From contig JANNRW010000251.1 in assembly GCA_031401815.1 (NCBI GenBank), positions 1 through 46,428 on the forward strand: a stretch of 46,428 nucleotides of DNA, in the 5' to 3' direction. A program made the position numbers and the translations under genes. Under the pieces are notes generated by a model. The model was given only the letters and a program-made list of their open reading frames with translations. It made no database searches and was not told where the DNA came from. This DNA is from JANNRW01 sp031401815. Its GTDB lineage: Bacteria > Desulfobacterota > Desulfuromonadia > Geobacterales > DSM-12255. Shown in pieces: positions 17,000-24,606 of the stretch (position 1 is the stretch's first letter; the number at the start of each line of letters is the position of its first letter).

Positions 17000-17021
17000 A
17001 ATATTATAAGGTAATATTATA
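17000..17021 (+). promoter_or_regulatory. Probable ParD operator
   Basis: AATATTATA is repeated at 17000-17008 and 17013-17021, each nearly self-complementary, 24 bp before the antitoxin start and ahead of GGAGGTGA (17033-17040). Repeated A/T-rich half-sites here are typical of ribbon-helix-helix autoregulation. Confidence 0.55.
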
Positions 17022-17044
17022 ACTACAGTGATGGAGGTGATCTC

Positions 17045-17287
17045 ATGCAAAAAAATACCAGTGTTACCCTTGGCAAACACTACGAAAATTTCATTTCTCA
17101 GCAGGTTGTCCAAGGCCGTTTTGGTTCAGCAAGCGAAACAATTCGTGCCGGTCTGCGACTTTTAGAAGAACGGGAGACCAAGCTGTCTTTGTTGCGCCGT
17201 GCGCTTATTGAGGGTGAGGAAAGCGGCCCCGCTGATTATTCGCTCAAGAGCTTACTTTCTGAGATTGATGACGAAAGTGTTAACTGA
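17045..17287 (+). CDS. parD: Type II antitoxin, ParD/CC2985 family
   Basis: An 80-residue ribbon-helix-helix antitoxin: the N-terminal strand and helices (TSVTLGKHYENFISQQVVQGRFGSASE in outline) bind operator DNA, and the acidic C-terminal tail (EEREТK region onward, about residues 48-80) wraps the toxin. A strong ribosome binding site precedes ATG 17045. Its TGA stop overlaps the toxin ATG by one base, ensuring coupled translation. It probably represses its own promoter through the repeated AATATTATA sites. Confidence 0.92.
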   Translation: MQKNTSVTLGKHYENFISQQVVQGRFGSASETIRAGLRLLEERETKLSLLRRALIEGEESGPADYSLKSLLSEIDDESVN

Positions 17288-17589
17288 TGCCCACATTTAC
17301 CCTCACAAACATGTCGAAGGCAGATTTGAAAGATATCGCCAGGTTCACACAAAACCGTTGGGGGCGTGAACAGCGCAATCTGTATCTACAAATGCTGGAT
17401 GTTTCGTTTCATCAGTTGGCTGCCAACCCGCTCAAAGGGATGGATTGCAGTGATATTCGAATTGGCTACCGGAAATTGAATGCTGGCAGTCATGTAATCT
17501 TTTACCGTCAAACATTTGCTGATGCGATCGAGATTGTCCGTGTTCTGCACGAACATATGGATATTGAAATGCGCTTAACAAGGTTGTGA
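17287..17589 (+). CDS. parE: Type II toxin, ParE/RelE superfamily
   Basis: A 100-residue ParE-like toxin. Characterised ParE proteins poison DNA gyrase; RelE relatives cleave mRNA, so the target is not certain. Family features: FTLTNMSKADLKDIARFTQNRWG at the N-terminus, YLQMLDVSFHQLAANPLKG in the helical part, and the C-terminal strands with YRKLNAGSHVIFYRQ and IVRVLHEHMDIEMRL. It follows the antitoxin with a one-base overlap. Appears intact. Confidence 0.92.
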   Translation: MPTFTLTNMSKADLKDIARFTQNRWGREQRNLYLQMLDVSFHQLAANPLKGMDCSDIRIGYRKLNAGSHVIFYRQTFADAIEIVRVLHEHMDIEMRLTRL

Positions 17590-17654
17590 TCTCAGACAGT
17601 AGCCTCAATTTTTACTCGAAAGCGCTCTGCCTTCATTCAACCGCATTTTCCGGT

Positions 17655-18314
17655 TTATCTGCTGCTGACTGAAACTGCAACTTTCCCAACTCCCGGAATC
17701 TCTGCTTCAAGTCTGTCTCCGGCTTGTATACGGGTGACCCCTGCCGGAGTGCCGGTCAGGATAACATCTCCCGGCTCAAGAGTGAAAATGGTGGAGAGGT
17801 GGCTGATGATTTTGGCCACAGGGTGGATCATCAGGGAAGTTGAACAGTTCTGGCGGATTTCCCCATTTACTCTCATCAGAACTGTCAGGTTCTGCGGATC
17901 AGGAATCTCTGTTGCCGGAATAAATGATGATAGCGGGCAGGCGGTGTCAAAGCCTTTGGCAATATCCCATGGCAGCCCTTTCTTTTTGAGCTCGTCCTGA
18001 ACATCCCTCAAAGTCAGATCAATTACCGCTCCATAGCCTGCCAGATAAGAGATCGCCTCATTCAAAGGGATATCTTTCCCGGTTTTTCCTATGAGAAGAG
18101 CCAGTTCAGATTCATGATGGCAGTTGTCTGAATATGGGGGGATTAAAACCTCGTCGCCTTCGTAAATTACAGAACTTGCCGGTTTCATGAAAATGACCGG
18201 TGTTCCGGATGGGGCATTGCCAAGCTCGTTGATATGATCAACATAGTTGCGGCCAATGCCGAGAATCTTGCCGATGGGGAACTCCTGTCCATCTGTCATG
18301 CGGGCTGTTTTCAT
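17655..18314 (-). CDS. Fumarylacetoacetate hydrolase-family protein
   Basis: FAH-fold enzyme, probably a decarboxylase or hydrolase of acyl-pyruvate-type compounds such as oxaloacetate or fumarylpyruvate. Metal-site motifs are visible: GIGRNYVDHINELGN, HHESELALLIGK (metal Glu residues), DLTLRDVQDELKKKG, KGFDTACPLS and ILTGTPAGV. I start at ATG 18314, which has GGAGGAAATAAC upstream and gives 219 residues; the longer frame is unsupported. It stands alone, so no pathway can be deduced. Confidence 0.9.
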   Translation of the reverse strand: MKTARMTDGQEFPIGKILGIGRNYVDHINELGNAPSGTPVIFMKPASSVIYEGDEVLIPPYSDNCHHESELALLIGKTGKDIPLNEAISYLAGYGAVIDLTLRDVQDELKKKGLPWDIAKGFDTACPLSSFIPATEIPDPQNLTVLMRVNGEIRQNCSTSLMIHPVAKIISHLSTIFTLEPGDVILTGTPAGVTRIQAGDRLEAEIPGVGKVAVSVSSR

Positions 18315-18446
18315 GTTATTTCCTCCGATGTTTTGTGGAAAAATGATACCAGATAATATGAAGCCGGACAATAGCGGGGAGAGTGGCTGTCGCGAATGCA
18401 ATGTCGATAAAGAAGCATTAATTCTGAAAAAATGCAATTAGTCACA

Positions 18447-18476
18447 GATAAAAGAGGATAACTGCCGATAAAAACA
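18447..18476. repeat. Short dispersed repeat, copy 2 (copy 1 at 120-149)
   Basis: GGATAACTGCCGATAA occurs here and at 129-144, with near-identical flanks (GATAAA before and CATAA after). It contains GCCGATAA, a sigma-28 -10 box, but no -35 box sits at the usual distance. Its function is unknown. Confidence 0.5.
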
Positions 18477-18554
18477 TAACTTTTTTAATAGGCATTCACT
18501 CTCAAGATGAACGGTTAGGTAATCCAATATTGATGCATTCGCAAATTCTCAAAA

Positions 18555-18665
18555 AAGTCCCCTCCCCCCTGGCGGGGGAGGGTTAGGGTGGGGGAGGAAG
18601 ATGCCATGATATCAGTATGTTGCGACTTCACCCACCCCCTGACCCCCTCCCGTCAAGGGAGGGGG
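18555..18665. repeat. C-rich palindromic element, copy 2
   Basis: Same element as 11981-12093: a left arm starting CCCCTCCCCCCTGGCGGGGG, a core with TGCCATGATATCAG, and a right arm ending CCCGTCAAGGGAGGGGGA. The core differs at only a few positions from copy 1. It sits in the 500-bp gene-free stretch between the FAH gene and selC, where I see no ORF. Confidence 0.8.
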
Positions 18666-18816
18666 AAAAGACTTTTTGCGAGTGCAACAATATTCTGTTT
18701 TTGTTAGTTTTTTCGTGCATTTCGTGGACAGCTGCTTTTTATGGGTTAATAGTCTTTTTCTGCTTGTAATAGGCCGGGCAGAAGGATATAGAGGGTTTAC
18801 TTCAGAATTTTTCTAT

Positions 18817-18911
18817 GGAAGCACGTCGGTCGCTGGTGGGCTGCCCGGTCTTCAAAACCGGTGGGGGGGATGAGAAATCTCCCCGGTGGGTTCGATTCCC
18901 ATGTGCTTCCG
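18817..18911 (+). tRNA. selC: tRNA-Sec (UCA anticodon)
   Basis: Selenocysteine tRNA that reads UGA during selenoprotein synthesis. The acceptor stem is 8 bp (GGAAGCAC pairs with GTGCTTCC), the anticodon loop is CTTCAAA with anticodon TCA, and there is a long variable arm (TGGGGGGGATGAG to AATCTCCCC). The T loop is TTCGATT. Discriminator G is at 18911 and CCA is encoded at 18912-18914. These features distinguish it from tRNA-Ser. selC is a frequent integration site, and a decayed restriction locus lies immediately downstream. Confidence 0.96.
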
Positions 18912-18924
18912 CCATTATAATAAA

Positions 18925-18964
18925 AACAGGTACTCAGGCCCTCAGGCTTTTAGTGCCTGTTTCT
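18925..18964 (+). terminator. Terminator downstream of selC
   Basis: AACAGGTACT (18925-18934) pairs with AGTGCCTGTT (18952-18961), with a G-U pair, followed by TTCT. The short T-tract makes it a modest terminator, well placed for the tRNA. Confidence 0.6.
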
Positions 18965-19035
18965 GTATATTCTCCGGAATTGTCGATTATCCGCTCAAGT
19001 AAGTCAAAAGGCGGGCGAGTGGTATGACGTTGTTA

Positions 19036-19113
19036 TCAAAAACTGAAATAGCAGCTTGCCTTATTTTAGTTTTTGACTAAAATCTAAAATAACAAGCATT
19101 GTTATTTTAGATT
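19036..19113 (+). promoter_or_regulatory. Inverted-repeat operator array upstream of fic
   Basis: A perfect 15-bp inverted repeat, AATCTAAAATAACAA (19081-19095) and its complement (19099-19113), is separated by GCA and ends just before the ribosome binding site GAGGTGGAG. Upstream, ATTTTAGT and ACTAAAAT (about 19062-19083) form another dyad. The half-site CTAAAATAA and the flanking TCAAAAACT are shared with the array at 20300-20357, so one regulator probably controls both genes. Confidence 0.65.
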
Positions 19114-19130
19114 CGAGGTGGAGTTCTCTA

Positions 19131-20255
19131 GTGAAAAAATTCCAGTCAGGTCATTCTGTCCAACAGGGGCACTACAAAAGTTTCCAGCCGACCCTTATCA
19201 ATCGTGCCTGGACACTGGATGATATGGAACTGATCCAGCTGCTCGGTCAGGCAGACCGGGAGTTGGGGCGTCTGGATATGTATTCGGACTATATCCCCAA
19301 CCTTGACCTGTTCATTCGTATGCATGTCCTGAAGGAGGCCACCCAGTCTAGCAAAATCGAAGGCACCCGGACAAACATGGAAGAGGCGCTGCTTGACAAG
19401 GAAGATGTGGCTCTCGACAAGCGCGACGACTGGGAAGAGGTACAGAATTACGTTGCCGCTATGAATGAGGCCATTGAGAAGCTGCATACCCTGCCGTTTT
19501 CGGCTCGCCTTATCAAAGAAACTCACCGGACGCTGATGCAGGGCGTACGCGGCGAGCACAAGCTGCCGGGAAAGTTCCGGGAAAGTCAGAACTGGATCGG
19601 TGGCGCGACGATAAGCGACGCGGTATTTGTCCCGCCGGTACATACTTCCATAGGCGAGTTGATCGGTGATCTGGAGAAATTCGCGCATAACAATGAGCAG
19701 TATTTCCCGGAGTTGCTGAAGATTGCCCTGATACATTACCAGTTTGAAACCATCCACCCTTTTCTGGATGGCAATGGTCGGGTTGGCAGGCTGATGATAA
19801 CCCTCTATCTGGTCAGCAAGGGGATATTGAAGCAACCGCTGCTGTACCTGTCGGATTTCTTCGAGCGCAACCGTACCCATTACTATGACAACCTGATGCG
19901 GATGCGGGACAAAAACGATCTGGTGCGGTGGTTCAAGTTCTTCCTGGTGGGGGTTATCGAAACCGCCAAAAGTGGCATTGAGACGTTCGACAATATCCTG
20001 AAACTCCAGAAGCAGGTTGAAGCGCAGATCCAGACGCTGGGTAGCAGGGCATCAAATGCCCGGAAGGTGCTTAATTATCTGTACCAGCGACCATTGGTTG
20101 GTGCCGCCAAGGTTGGTGATGTTGCAGGAGTGTCACCAGCGTCGGCTTACAAGCTGATTTCCGATCTGGAATCTCTGGGAATCCTGAAAGAGATTACCGG
20201 CGGCAAGCGAGGAAAACACTATCTGTTTGATGATTACCTGAAATTGTTCCGGTAG
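19131..20255 (+). CDS. Fic-family protein (AMP transferase), class II
   Basis: Fic proteins transfer AMP or other groups to hydroxyls on target proteins. The 374-residue product has a Fic_N region with the self-inhibitory motif SSKIEG (residues 73-78, class II pattern S-x3-E-G), the catalytic motif HPFLDGNGRVGR beginning at His209, and a C-terminal winged helix (about 295-374). Catalysis looks intact. Translation starts at GTG 19131 behind GAGGTGGAG. Fic genes of this type often sit inside type I restriction clusters, and here hsdR and ygjP remnants follow. Partner genes hsdM and hsdS are not in the window. Confidence 0.93.
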   Translation: MKKFQSGHSVQQGHYKSFQPTLINRAWTLDDMELIQLLGQADRELGRLDMYSDYIPNLDLFIRMHVLKEATQSSKIEGTRTNMEEALLDKEDVALDKRDDWEEVQNYVAAMNEAIEKLHTLPFSARLIKETHRTLMQGVRGEHKLPGKFRESQNWIGGATISDAVFVPPVHTSIGELIGDLEKFAHNNEQYFPELLKIALIHYQFETIHPFLDGNGRVGRLMITLYLVSKGILKQPLLYLSDFFERNRTHYYDNLMRMRDKNDLVRWFKFFLVGVIETAKSGIETFDNILKLQKQVEAQIQTLGSRASNARKVLNYLYQRPLVGAAKVGDVAGVSPASAYKLISDLESLGILKEITGGKRGKHYLFDDYLKLFR

Positions 20256-20299
20256 CAGGAACTCGCAAAGCCACCTCGTTCAAGCTTGGAAACATATTG

Positions 20300-20357
20300 T
20301 CAAAAACTAAAATAGCGAGCCGCCTTATTTTAGATTTCCGCGAAAAACTAAAATAAG
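20300..20357 (+). promoter_or_regulatory. Operator array upstream of the hsdR remnant
   Basis: CTTATTTTAG (20324-20333) and CTAAAATAAG (20348-20357) form a perfect 10-bp inverted repeat; another ACTAAAATA lies at 20306-20314. The block TCAAAAACT-AAATAGC-GCCTTATTTTAG closely matches the sequence upstream of fic. Confidence 0.65.
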
Positions 20358-20373
20358 AATAGGTAGAGCCACC

Positions 20374-20632
20374 ATGCAAACATCCATTGTCGGCCAAATA
20401 GAGAAGAAAACTCAGCAGCGAATTGTCAAACTCTATGACAATCTTAACAAGGATGCAGCGCTGGCAGAGGCAGTGAACAGTGCGGTAAAGGAGAGTGAGC
20501 ATGCAGGACGGTTGGCGCGATAACTCCATCAAGGTGAAGAAGGTCAGAAGCGCCATCAAGGCTGCCTTGCATGAGCATCAAGCCCGTACTGATGACATCC
20601 TTGAGCTGGTGAAGAGACAGCATGACTTCTAA
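20374..20632 (+). pseudogene. hsdR: Type I restriction subunit hsdR, internally deleted and frameshifted
   Basis: The first 23 or so codons from ATG 20374 read like the N-terminus of type I restriction endonuclease subunits (SIVGQIEKKTQQRIVKLYDN). The sequence then jumps directly to the far C-terminus: LNKDAALAEAVNSAVKESE in the same frame, stopping at 20523, and, after a one-base shift at about 20500, DGWRDNSIKVKKVRSAIKAA to VKRQHDF ending at 20632. A normal HsdR has about 1000 residues, so nearly all of the nuclease and translocase is missing. The operator upstream and the overlap with the next gene are kept. It could encode only a 49-residue peptide. Confidence 0.8.
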
Positions 20633-21347
20633 GAGCAAGCAGATCGAAGTCAGCGGCATCACGGTCGAGGTGATCCGCAAAGCAATCAAGAACCTTCATA
20701 TAGGCGTCTATCCACAAGACGGCAGGGTGCGGGTAGCAGCTCCGGCCAGAATGAGCATGGAAGCTATAAGGCTGGCGGTGATCGGCAAGCTGGGCTGGAT
20801 CAGGAAACATCAGGAGAAGTTCGCCAATCAGGAACGCCAGTCTCCACGCGAATATGTCACCGGTGAAACCCATTATTTCAATGGGAAACGCTACCGACTG
20901 GATATCCAGCCGCACGCAGGCCGCCCGAAAGTTGCGCTCCATCACGGTATTATTGAGCTATCTGTTGCTCCGGGTAGTCGCGCAGAACAGCGGGAAGCGC
21001 TCCTCTATAGCTGGTACCGCAAGCAGATGAAGGAGAAGCTGCCGGAGCTGCTGGAGAAGTGGGAACAGCTCATTGGCGTGCAGGTGTCGGGATGGGGCGT
21101 AAAGCGGATGAAGACCAAGTGGGGAACCTGTAATATCACGTCTCGCCGCATCTGGCTGAATCTGGAGCTGATCAAGAAGCCGGTTCACTGTCAGGAGTAC
21201 ATCATTGTTCATGAGCTGGTGCATCTGCTGGAGCGGTTGCACAACGACCGTTTCACGGCGTTTATGGATCAATATCTGCCTTTATGGCGGCAGTATCGGC
21301 AGGAGTTGAACCGTGCACCTCTTGGGCATAATGAGTGGGCAGAGTAA
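20622..21347 (+). CDS. YgjP/DUF45 family zinc metallopeptidase
   Basis: A 241-residue member of the YgjP-like family (SprT-like, M48-related fold). The zinc site is HELVHLLE with the third ligand in LHNDRF. The N-terminal half contains VRVAAPARMSMEAIRLAVIG and the family's MKTKWGTCNITSRRIWLNLEL. Such genes frequently follow hsdR in type I R-M loci; their role there is not established. ATG 20622 overlaps the 3' end of the hsdR remnant by 11 bp, preserving the ancestral coupling. The protein itself appears intact. Confidence 0.9.
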   Translation: MTSKSKQIEVSGITVEVIRKAIKNLHIGVYPQDGRVRVAAPARMSMEAIRLAVIGKLGWIRKHQEKFANQERQSPREYVTGETHYFNGKRYRLDIQPHAGRPKVALHHGIIELSVAPGSRAEQREALLYSWYRKQMKEKLPELLEKWEQLIGVQVSGWGVKRMKTKWGTCNITSRRIWLNLELIKKPVHCQEYIIVHELVHLLERLHNDRFTAFMDQYLPLWRQYRQELNRAPLGHNEWAE

Positions 21348-21720
21348 TGAGCCTGAAGGGTAACATATGAAATTCTTTTTCCTGAGCAAGGACGAGAGAC
21401 TGCTGACGAGATTACCAAGCAGCAGCAGGCTGAATACAAAGTCAAAATGACCGGTCACGCCCACTTTAGGATTCGGAGTCCAGTTCAAACCGTATTGAGT
21501 GCCCAGCGTACTCCGGATTTAGTATTTTGAAAAATGAATCTTAAGAGGGGAGACGTGTTCGTGGCAATTAGAGGGAAAACCACCCGGAGTCTCTTCGCAG
21601 CGTCACTCCCCCCGTGTGCAATCGACATACAAGCAAGTCAAAGGCGAGCGAACATCGGTGCGCCCCTGGAGGTTTTGACTTATCTGATCCGGCAGAAGCC
21701 GGGAGGATTGAGGTTGGCTC
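21348..21720. other. Gene-free stretch at the end of the fic/hsdR locus
   Basis: No convincing gene. At 21632-21654 the sequence CAAGCAAGTCAAA-GGCGAGCGA resembles 18995-19018 downstream of selC (CAAGTAAGTCAAAAGGCGGGCGA), so an imperfect direct repeat flanks the locus. A minus-strand fragment around 21420-21520 can be read as a porin-like tail (YGLNWTPNPKVGVTGHFDF), but it has no start or family support. Confidence 0.4.
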
Positions 21721-23607
21721 TTAAAGCTGCTCCTTCAGGCTCTCCAGCTCCTCCCACCGTGCATACAAGAGTGCCAGCTCCTGATCAAGCCCGGCAAGGC
21801 GGCTGTTAATGGCAGATGTCTCTGTCCCCGCGCTCCGGTAAAATTCAGGGTCTCCAAGTCGATTGTGCAGGGTAGTCTGCTCGGCTTCAAGCCCGGCAAT
21901 CCTCTCAGGGAGTGCTTCCAGCTCCCGCTCCTCCTTGAAGGCAAGCTTGCGGGTTGAGGGTTTTTCCGGTTTCTGCCGCTCTTTCCCCTTTGTCGCTACG
22001 GGCGCTGAGCTCACGGAGCGCTGCCTGAGCCAGTCATCATAACCACCGACATACTCTGTCACTCTCCCTTCACCTTCAAGCACCAGGGTGCTGGTAACAA
22101 CATTATTCAGAAACTCCCGGTCGTGGCTCACCAGAATCAGCGTTCCGGTGTATTCGGCCAGCATATCTTCCAGAAGCTCAAGAGTCTCGGCGTCAAGATC
22201 GTTGGTCGGTTCATCCATGACCAGAAGATTCGAGGGTCTGGTAAAAAGCCTGGCCAGAAGGAGACGATTGCGTTCACCTCCTGAGAGGATATGCACCGGA
22301 GTACGGGCACGCTCCGGAGAAAAGAGAAAATCCTGCAAGTAGCCTATGATGTGGCGCTGCCTGCCTCCTACAGTAACCGTGTCATTCCCGCCACTTACGT
22401 TCTCCTGCACAGTGGCGTTCAGGTCGAGTTGTTCGCGCAGCTGATCAAAATAGAGGAGCTCGCGGCGTGTCCCGAGTCTGATTTCGCCGGTTTGCGGCAA
22501 CAGATCACCAAGCAGCAGGCGTATGAGAGTCGTCTTCCCCGAACCGTTCGGCCCGATGATTCCGATCCGGTCACCACGCATCAGGGTGGTTGAAAAATTG
22601 CTGACTATGACCTTGTCGCCAAAGGCAAATGATACATTTTCCGCATCAGCTACAAGAGCCCCGGAACGCTGCGCCTCCTGCACCTTTATCCTGACGAGCC
22701 CCTGGCGCTCCCGGCGCTGCCTGGACTCTTCCCGCAGTCTCTTCAGCTCACGCACACGACCTTCATTTCTGGTGCGCCGAGCCTTGATCCCCTGCCTGAT
22801 CCACGCCTCTTCCTGGGCAAGTTTCTTGTCGAACAGCGCCTGGCGGGTAATCTCTGCCTCAAGTAATGCTTCCCGCCTTTCAACGAACTGATCGAAACTA
22901 CAGTTAAAGGCAAAAAGCCGCCCCCGGTCAAGTTCTGCGACCCGGTTGGCGATTTTGCGGGCAAACGAGCGGTCATGAGTGACAAAAACGAGAGTTTTTA
23001 TGCTTTTGAGGAGAAATTCCTCCAGCCAGATGATGGTCTCTATGTCGAGATGGTTGGTCGGTTCATCCAGAATCAGAATATCCGGAGATGCGATCAATGC
23101 CTTTGCCAGCAGCACACGGCGTCTGGATCCTCCTGACAGGAGTGCAAATTCGGCGTCAGCATCAAGATCAAGTCTCTTCAGTATCCTTTCGACCTCCTGG
23201 TTGAGAGTCCAGCCGCCGCTCTCTTCCAGCCGGTGTTGCAGGCTTTCCAGCTCTGCCAGCAAAGTATCATTGCTCTTGAGTGCCAGCCTTTGAGCCAGAT
23301 GATGGTACTCAAAAAGGAGCTGCGCCGCATCACCCATGCCGGCAGCAACAATGTCGAAAACTGATCCTGTAAGGGTTTGCGGCGCTTCCTGCTCAACCGC
23401 TGCAATCCGCACCCCCTGCTGCCTCTGGACAAGACCCTCTTCAGGCTGGAGCTCTCCTGAGAGCACTCTTAACAGGGTAGATTTCCCTGCGCCGTTACGC
23501 CCGATCAGACAGAGGCGCTCACCCTGTTCAACATGTAGTGTTATGCCGGTGAAAAGAGGAGGGCCACCAAAGGAGAGGATGATATTTTGCAGCGATAATA
23601 GCGCCAA
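21721..23607 (-). CDS. uup: ABC-F family ATPase, Uup-like
   Basis: Soluble tandem ABC ATPase without membrane domains; ABC-F proteins act on the ribosome, or for Uup in preventing transposon excision and possibly in ribosome rescue. ABC1 has Walker A GRNGAGKSTLLRV and signature LSGGSRRRVLLAKAL; ABC2 has GPNGSGKTTLIRLL and LSGGERNRLLLARL. The linker between them is charged, and a C-terminal coiled coil (about 545-628) points to Uup rather than EttA. The start is TTG 23607, six bases after AGGAG; the longer frame includes intergenic repeat DNA. The Uup subgroup is likely but not certain. Confidence 0.92.
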   Translation of the reverse strand: MALLSLQNIILSFGGPPLFTGITLHVEQGERLCLIGRNGAGKSTLLRVLSGELQPEEGLVQRQQGVRIAAVEQEAPQTLTGSVFDIVAAGMGDAAQLLFEYHHLAQRLALKSNDTLLAELESLQHRLEESGGWTLNQEVERILKRLDLDADAEFALLSGGSRRRVLLAKALIASPDILILDEPTNHLDIETIIWLEEFLLKSIKTLVFVTHDRSFARKIANRVAELDRGRLFAFNCSFDQFVERREALLEAEITRQALFDKKLAQEEAWIRQGIKARRTRNEGRVRELKRLREESRQRRERQGLVRIKVQEAQRSGALVADAENVSFAFGDKVIVSNFSTTLMRGDRIGIIGPNGSGKTTLIRLLLGDLLPQTGEIRLGTRRELLYFDQLREQLDLNATVQENVSGGNDTVTVGGRQRHIIGYLQDFLFSPERARTPVHILSGGERNRLLLARLFTRPSNLLVMDEPTNDLDAETLELLEDMLAEYTGTLILVSHDREFLNNVVTSTLVLEGEGRVTEYVGGYDDWLRQRSVSSAPVATKGKERQKPEKPSTRKLAFKEERELEALPERIAGLEAEQTTLHNRLGDPEFYRSAGTETSAINSRLAGLDQELALLYARWEELESLKEQL

Positions 23608-23651
23608 GCTGACTCCTGAATAAAGAAACGGGATTACCCTATAAACGGCAA

Positions 23652-23813
23652 TTGAAACACAGAGGCACAGAGAACACAGAGAAATAATTGAGTTTTCATA
23701 AAAACTGATTGTCACTAAAAAGGTGAACAGAATATTTTGGTCTTGATCCTTTAACTGATTTTTGGATCGAAAGATTTTACTCTGTGACCTCGGTGTCTCT
23801 GTGTTGAACTGTT
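23652..23813. repeat. CACAGAG-type inverted-repeat element, copy 1
   Basis: The left arm TTGAAACACAGAGGCACAGA (from 23652) and the right arm ending GTGTCTCTGTGTTGAACTG (about 23794-23812) are inverted copies enclosing about 90 bp without an ORF. A relative is at 30097-30250. It resembles a small non-autonomous mobile element. Confidence 0.7.
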
Positions 23814-23821
23814 TTTTAAGA

Positions 23822-24229
23822 TTACTGGATGAAGATTTCCAGTATATTTCGTCCGTTGTCGCGACGATAGATGATGCTGTCAGACATTTTGCGTATCAGG
23901 ATTATCCCGAAACCACAACGGGGAGCTTCGCAATCAGGGTAGCTGATGTCAGGAAGAGAGAAGGCAGTCGGATCAAAAGGGGGTGCCTGATCAATCAGAC
24001 GAATCCTGATCCCGGCTGTTTCAACAGCTATCTCCATAGCAAGGGGACCGGGATGATCCTGATAACCATGATGGGCAACATTGAGAGCCAGCTCTTCCAC
24101 AACCAGCTCCACCCGGTCTGCAACCTCCTGCTGGAAGCCTGCCTGTTTCGAGAAACTTCTGGCATATGCGGAAAAGCGGGCAAACTCGGCTGCTCTGAAA
24201 GAAACCATTTCAACAAGAGCCGGGAGCAC
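23822..24229 (-). CDS. RsbW-like anti-sigma factor kinase (HATPase)
   Basis: A 135-residue GHKL ATPase of the RsbW/SpoIIAB type, which binds a sigma factor or phosphorylates an STAS antagonist. The N box is VELVVEELALNVAHHGY and the G box is CGFGIILIRKMSD; a DQAPPFDP loop lies between. Translation starts at GTG 24229, one base after the stop of the STAS gene, so the two are coupled. No sigma factor gene is nearby, so the partner is unknown. The pair is positioned behind cbiO on the same strand. Confidence 0.88.
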   Translation of the reverse strand: MLPALVEMVSFRAAEFARFSAYARSFSKQAGFQQEVADRVELVVEELALNVAHHGYQDHPGPLAMEIAVETAGIRIRLIDQAPPFDPTAFSLPDISYPDCEAPRCGFGIILIRKMSDSIIYRRDNGRNILEIFIQ

Positions 24230-24230
24230 T

Positions 24231-24578
24231 TTAAGCCGCCTCCAACGCTTCCTTGAGGCTGGGGTATATAGTCAAATACGGCAAAAGACCGGCAGTCTGA
24301 AATACCTGGAGAGCCATTCCCGCCAGTCCGCAGCAGACAAGCTCGGTGCTGTTTCGCTCTGCATGCCGGTTGGTTGTCAGAATCGCCCGAAGTCCGGCGC
24401 TGCTCAGATAATTCAAGTTGGTGAAATCTATGATAATACGCTTTAAAGTCCCCTCATTTCGCCTGTTGCTCCACTCGTCGAAAGTCAGTACTGTATCGGC
24501 ATCCAGCCTGCCAACTAGGAGTGCGATGCAGGTTTCCCCTTCCTGCTGTTCAATTATTTCAAGCATCTGATTCTCCAT
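24231..24578 (-). CDS. STAS-domain anti-sigma factor antagonist
   Basis: A 115-residue SpoIIAA/RsbV-like protein. The phosphorylatable serine lies in NYLSSAGLRAIL, the position recognised by the partner kinase; the beta strands (LLVGRLDADTVLTF, RIIIDFTNLNYL) are typical. It begins with ATG 24578 behind GAGGAGG and is directly followed by the RsbW-like kinase. Together they form a partner-switching module. Whether it controls a sigma factor or another output, as in some deltaproteobacteria, cannot be told here. Confidence 0.9.
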   Translation of the reverse strand: MENQMLEIIEQQEGETCIALLVGRLDADTVLTFDEWSNRRNEGTLKRIIIDFTNLNYLSSAGLRAILTTNRHAERNSTELVCCGLAGMALQVFQTAGLLPYLTIYPSLKEALEAA

Positions 24579-24606
24579 AGATTATACCTCCTCTTGCGCT
24601 TGGGTA

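Noticed and set aside
19146..19880. Long minus-strand frame opposite fic
   Set aside because: Shadow of the fic coding sequence; the plus-strand frame carries the catalytic motif.
21282..21488. Minus-strand porin-like fragment
   Set aside because: Only about 20 residues resemble an outer-membrane protein tail; there is no start, and the frame runs into ygjP.
21348..21720. attR copy of the selC 3' end
   Set aside because: No match to the T-arm/acceptor sequence of tRNA-Sec was found; only an unrelated imperfect repeat is shared.
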